A DNA stretch of 7,296 bases from Methylocystaceae bacterium UBA5192 (GTDB lineage Bacteria; Pseudomonadota; Alphaproteobacteria; Rhizobiales; Beijerinckiaceae), in assembly GCA_002412985.1 (NCBI GenBank), contig DHWC01000072.1:1-7296 (forward strand). The letters run 5' to 3'. Numbering within the stretch: the stretch's first letter is position 1; every line of letters begins with the position of its first letter. The notes beneath the pieces were generated by a model, which was not told where the DNA came from, made no database searches, and saw only the letters and a list, made by a program, of their open reading frames with translations. A program made the translations under genes and the position numbers. Shown one piece after another: positions 6,022 to 7,296 of the stretch.

Positions 6022-7056
6022 CTATGCTGCGCTATTCTTTGGCGCGATTAATTTACGGTTCATCAGCACCTCTGCAATCTGTATTGCGTTCAAAGCGGCG
6101 CCTTTACGTAAATTATCTGATACACACCAGAGAACCAACCCGTTATCGACTGTTGGATCTTCTCGTATTCTAGATACGTAAGTCGCATCCTCTCCGGCAG
6201 CCTCATGAGGCGTGATGTAACCACCTGGCTCACGCTTATCAATCACGAGAACACCCGGAGCTTCTCGTAATATATCTCTCGCCTCATCTGCTGATAGCGG
6301 GTTCTCAAACTCTATATTTACAGCTTCAGAGTGGCTGATAAAGACTGGCACACGCACACAAGTAGCCACCAGCTTTATCTTTGGATCTAATATTTTTTTT
6401 GTCTCCGCCACCATCTTCCATTCTTCTTTGGTGAAGCCATCTTCCATGAAGACATCAATTTGCGGAATAAGGTTAAACGCTATCCTTTTGGGGAATTTTT
6501 TTGCTTCTACCGGATCAGAAACAAATACAGAGCGTGTTTGAGCAAATAACTCATCCATCGCATCTTTACCTGCGCCAGAAACGGATTGATAAGTTGATAC
6601 CACAACACGCTTAATCTTAGCGGCGTCATGCAGAGGCTTTAACGCCACAACAAGCTGAGCTGTCGAGCAGTTGGGATTAGCAATGATATATTTCTTCTTA
6701 AACCCCGACACAGCTTCGGCATTTACTTCAGGCACAATAAGCGGCACATCTGGATCCAAGCGCCAAGCGGATGAATTATCAATTACGACACAGCCTTGAG
6801 CGCCAATTCTGGGAGACCATTGCGTCGAGATACTGCCGCCAGCTGACATTAAACAAATATCAGTGTCTGAAAAATCGTATGTATCAAGGTGCTTACATTT
6901 TAATGTTTTATCGCCAAAGGAAACCTCTGCGCCAATCGAGCGCGACGAGGCCAAAGCGACAACTTCTCTAACTGGAAAATGTCTTTCGGCGAGAATATCT
7001 AACATCTCGCGACCCACATTGCCCGTGGCGCCGACGACAGCAACCTTATAGCTCAT
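6022..7056 (-). CDS. asd: Aspartate-semialdehyde dehydrogenase
   Basis: The enzyme reduces L-aspartyl-4-phosphate to aspartate 4-semialdehyde with NADPH, the branch point to lysine and meso-diaminopimelate (cell wall), threonine and methionine; it is cytoplasmic. The 344-residue product is full length for the family. The N-terminal Rossmann fold carries GATGNVG at 9-15. The catalytic Cys is C130 in NPNCSTAQL. Q157 lies in STYQSVSGAGKDAMDEL, and E212 and K214 in EEWKM match the phosphate-binding segment. R235 and H242 in RVPVFISHSEAVNIEF keep the seven-residue spacing of the substrate-binding Arg and general-base His. The C-terminal VDNGLVLWCVSDNLRKGAA (303-321) is typical. The start at 7056 is supported by GGAGAG six bases upstream. 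All catalytic residues are present. It is transcribed toward lolA and ends in a strong terminator. The upstream neighbour on the minus strand is outside the window. Confidence 0.97.
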   Translation of the reverse strand: MSYKVAVVGATGNVGREMLDILAERHFPVREVVALASSRSIGAEVSFGDKTLKCKHLDTYDFSDTDICLMSAGGSISTQWSPRIGAQGCVVIDNSSAWRLDPDVPLIVPEVNAEAVSGFKKKYIIANPNCSTAQLVVALKPLHDAAKIKRVVVSTYQSVSGAGKDAMDELFAQTRSVFVSDPVEAKKFPKRIAFNLIPQIDVFMEDGFTKEEWKMVAETKKILDPKIKLVATCVRVPVFISHSEAVNIEFENPLSADEARDILREAPGVLVIDKREPGGYITPHEAAGEDATYVSRIREDPTVDNGLVLWCVSDNLRKGAALNAIQIAEVLMNRKLIAPKNSAA

Positions 7057-7062
7057 TGATTT

Positions 7063-7068
7063 CTCTCC
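7063..7068 (-). promoter_or_regulatory. Shine-Dalgarno sequence of asd
   Basis: The minus strand reads GGAGAG, six bases before the ATG of asd. This is the strongest ribosome binding site in the window and fixes the asd start at 7056. Confidence 0.8.
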
Positions 7069-7082
7069 AGCGGGTAGTTTTC

Positions 7083-7097
7083 TTGGCTAATAGCCAA
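7083..7097. promoter_or_regulatory. TTGGCTA dyad in the asd leader
   Basis: TTGGCTA (7083-7089) and TAGCCAA (7091-7097) form a perfect inverted repeat around one base, 27 bases upstream of the asd start codon. On the minus strand a second TTGGCT copy lies immediately 5' of the dyad, so either copy could pair with the AGCCAA arm. It could be a repressor operator or a leader hairpin just ahead of the ribosome binding site. Confidence 0.4.
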
Positions 7098-7296
7098 AGC
7101 CAACGCTCCGATTACACCTCAGCTCAGCTTTTTATCGGCATTAAGGCCAAAGACAAGCAGCTTGCAGGATTTCATCACCCCCCTAGGCAGCTTCATGTCG
7201 ATGGCTCAGCCCGTTATAGCGTCACAGTTTCGATCTCATCTGTGATTGTCAATGGAAGGGTCACACAGCAAGGCCCCCCCTACCCTCCATTTACCA

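Larger units (their letters stand above)
7057..7296. other. asd upstream region, no gene recognised
   Basis: No open frame of useful length is seen on either strand; the longest minus-strand candidate (MKLPRGVMKSCKLLVFG..., about 25 codons) has a stop just upstream and no homology I recognise. The region holds the asd Shine-Dalgarno sequence, a dyad at 7083-7097, TCACAG/CTGTGA inverted hexamers (7222-7227, 7240-7245), a TTGACA on the minus strand (7252-7247) without a convincing -10 at normal spacing, and a bulged inverted repeat (7251-7261 with 7282-7291) at the right edge. It is probably the asd promoter and leader, but the exact promoter cannot be called. Confidence 0.5.

Noticed and set aside
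7213..7252. TTGACA and TATAAC on the minus strand as an asd promoter
   Set aside because: The two hexamers are 28 bases apart, far from the usual 16-18, so they cannot be the two halves of one sigma-70 promoter.
1..7296. Search by eye for CRISPR arrays, tRNA or rRNA genes, insertion sequences, toxin-antitoxin or defence genes
   Set aside because: No regularly spaced repeats, cloverleaf signatures, transposase motifs or terminal inverted repeats were seen. The four genes are all intact housekeeping genes.

Overview
The window is an ordinary housekeeping stretch of an alphaproteobacterial chromosome. It most likely comes from the Hyphomicrobiales (Rhizobiales) or a close relative with a moderate, roughly even base composition. 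The evidence for this is the UvrC with a long acidic N-terminal extension ahead of its GIY-YIG domain, the four-helix FtsK whose N-terminus reads DPSLNHATN...RNLLGAPGAI, ftsK followed directly by lolA, and a good CtrA-type box (TTAA-N7-TTAAC) upstream of ftsK. The genus cannot be fixed from the sequence alone.

Layout from left to right: about 116 bases with at most the tail of an unidentified gene; uvrC (117-2105, +), the incision subunit of nucleotide excision repair; a 146-base regulatory gap holding a dyad that is also a perfect CtrA full site; ftsK (2252-4741, +, or from 2261), the divisome DNA translocase; a 100-base gap with a twice-repeated ATTGCTTAAGC element; lolA (4842-5651, +), the periplasmic lipoprotein carrier, from a GTG start and with a long low-complexity segment after its signal peptide; a 370-base gap between convergent genes, rich in hairpins; asd (6022-7056, -), aspartate-semialdehyde dehydrogenase; and about 240 bases upstream of asd with its Shine-Dalgarno sequence, a TTGGCTA dyad and G-tracts, but no recognisable gene.

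The genes do not form one pathway. ftsK and lolA both serve growth and division (chromosome segregation at the septum; outer-membrane lipoprotein delivery) and may be partly co-transcribed. uvrC is DNA repair, and asd feeds lysine/diaminopimelate, threonine and methionine synthesis. asd converges on lolA, and the space between them carries the terminators.

I see no mobile element, CRISPR array, tRNA, rRNA, toxin-antitoxin pair or defence module, and no convincing new system. The most interesting material is regulatory: the CtrA-like site before ftsK, the hairpin cluster between lolA and asd (possible small RNA on the minus strand), and an 18-base perfect palindrome in that cluster.
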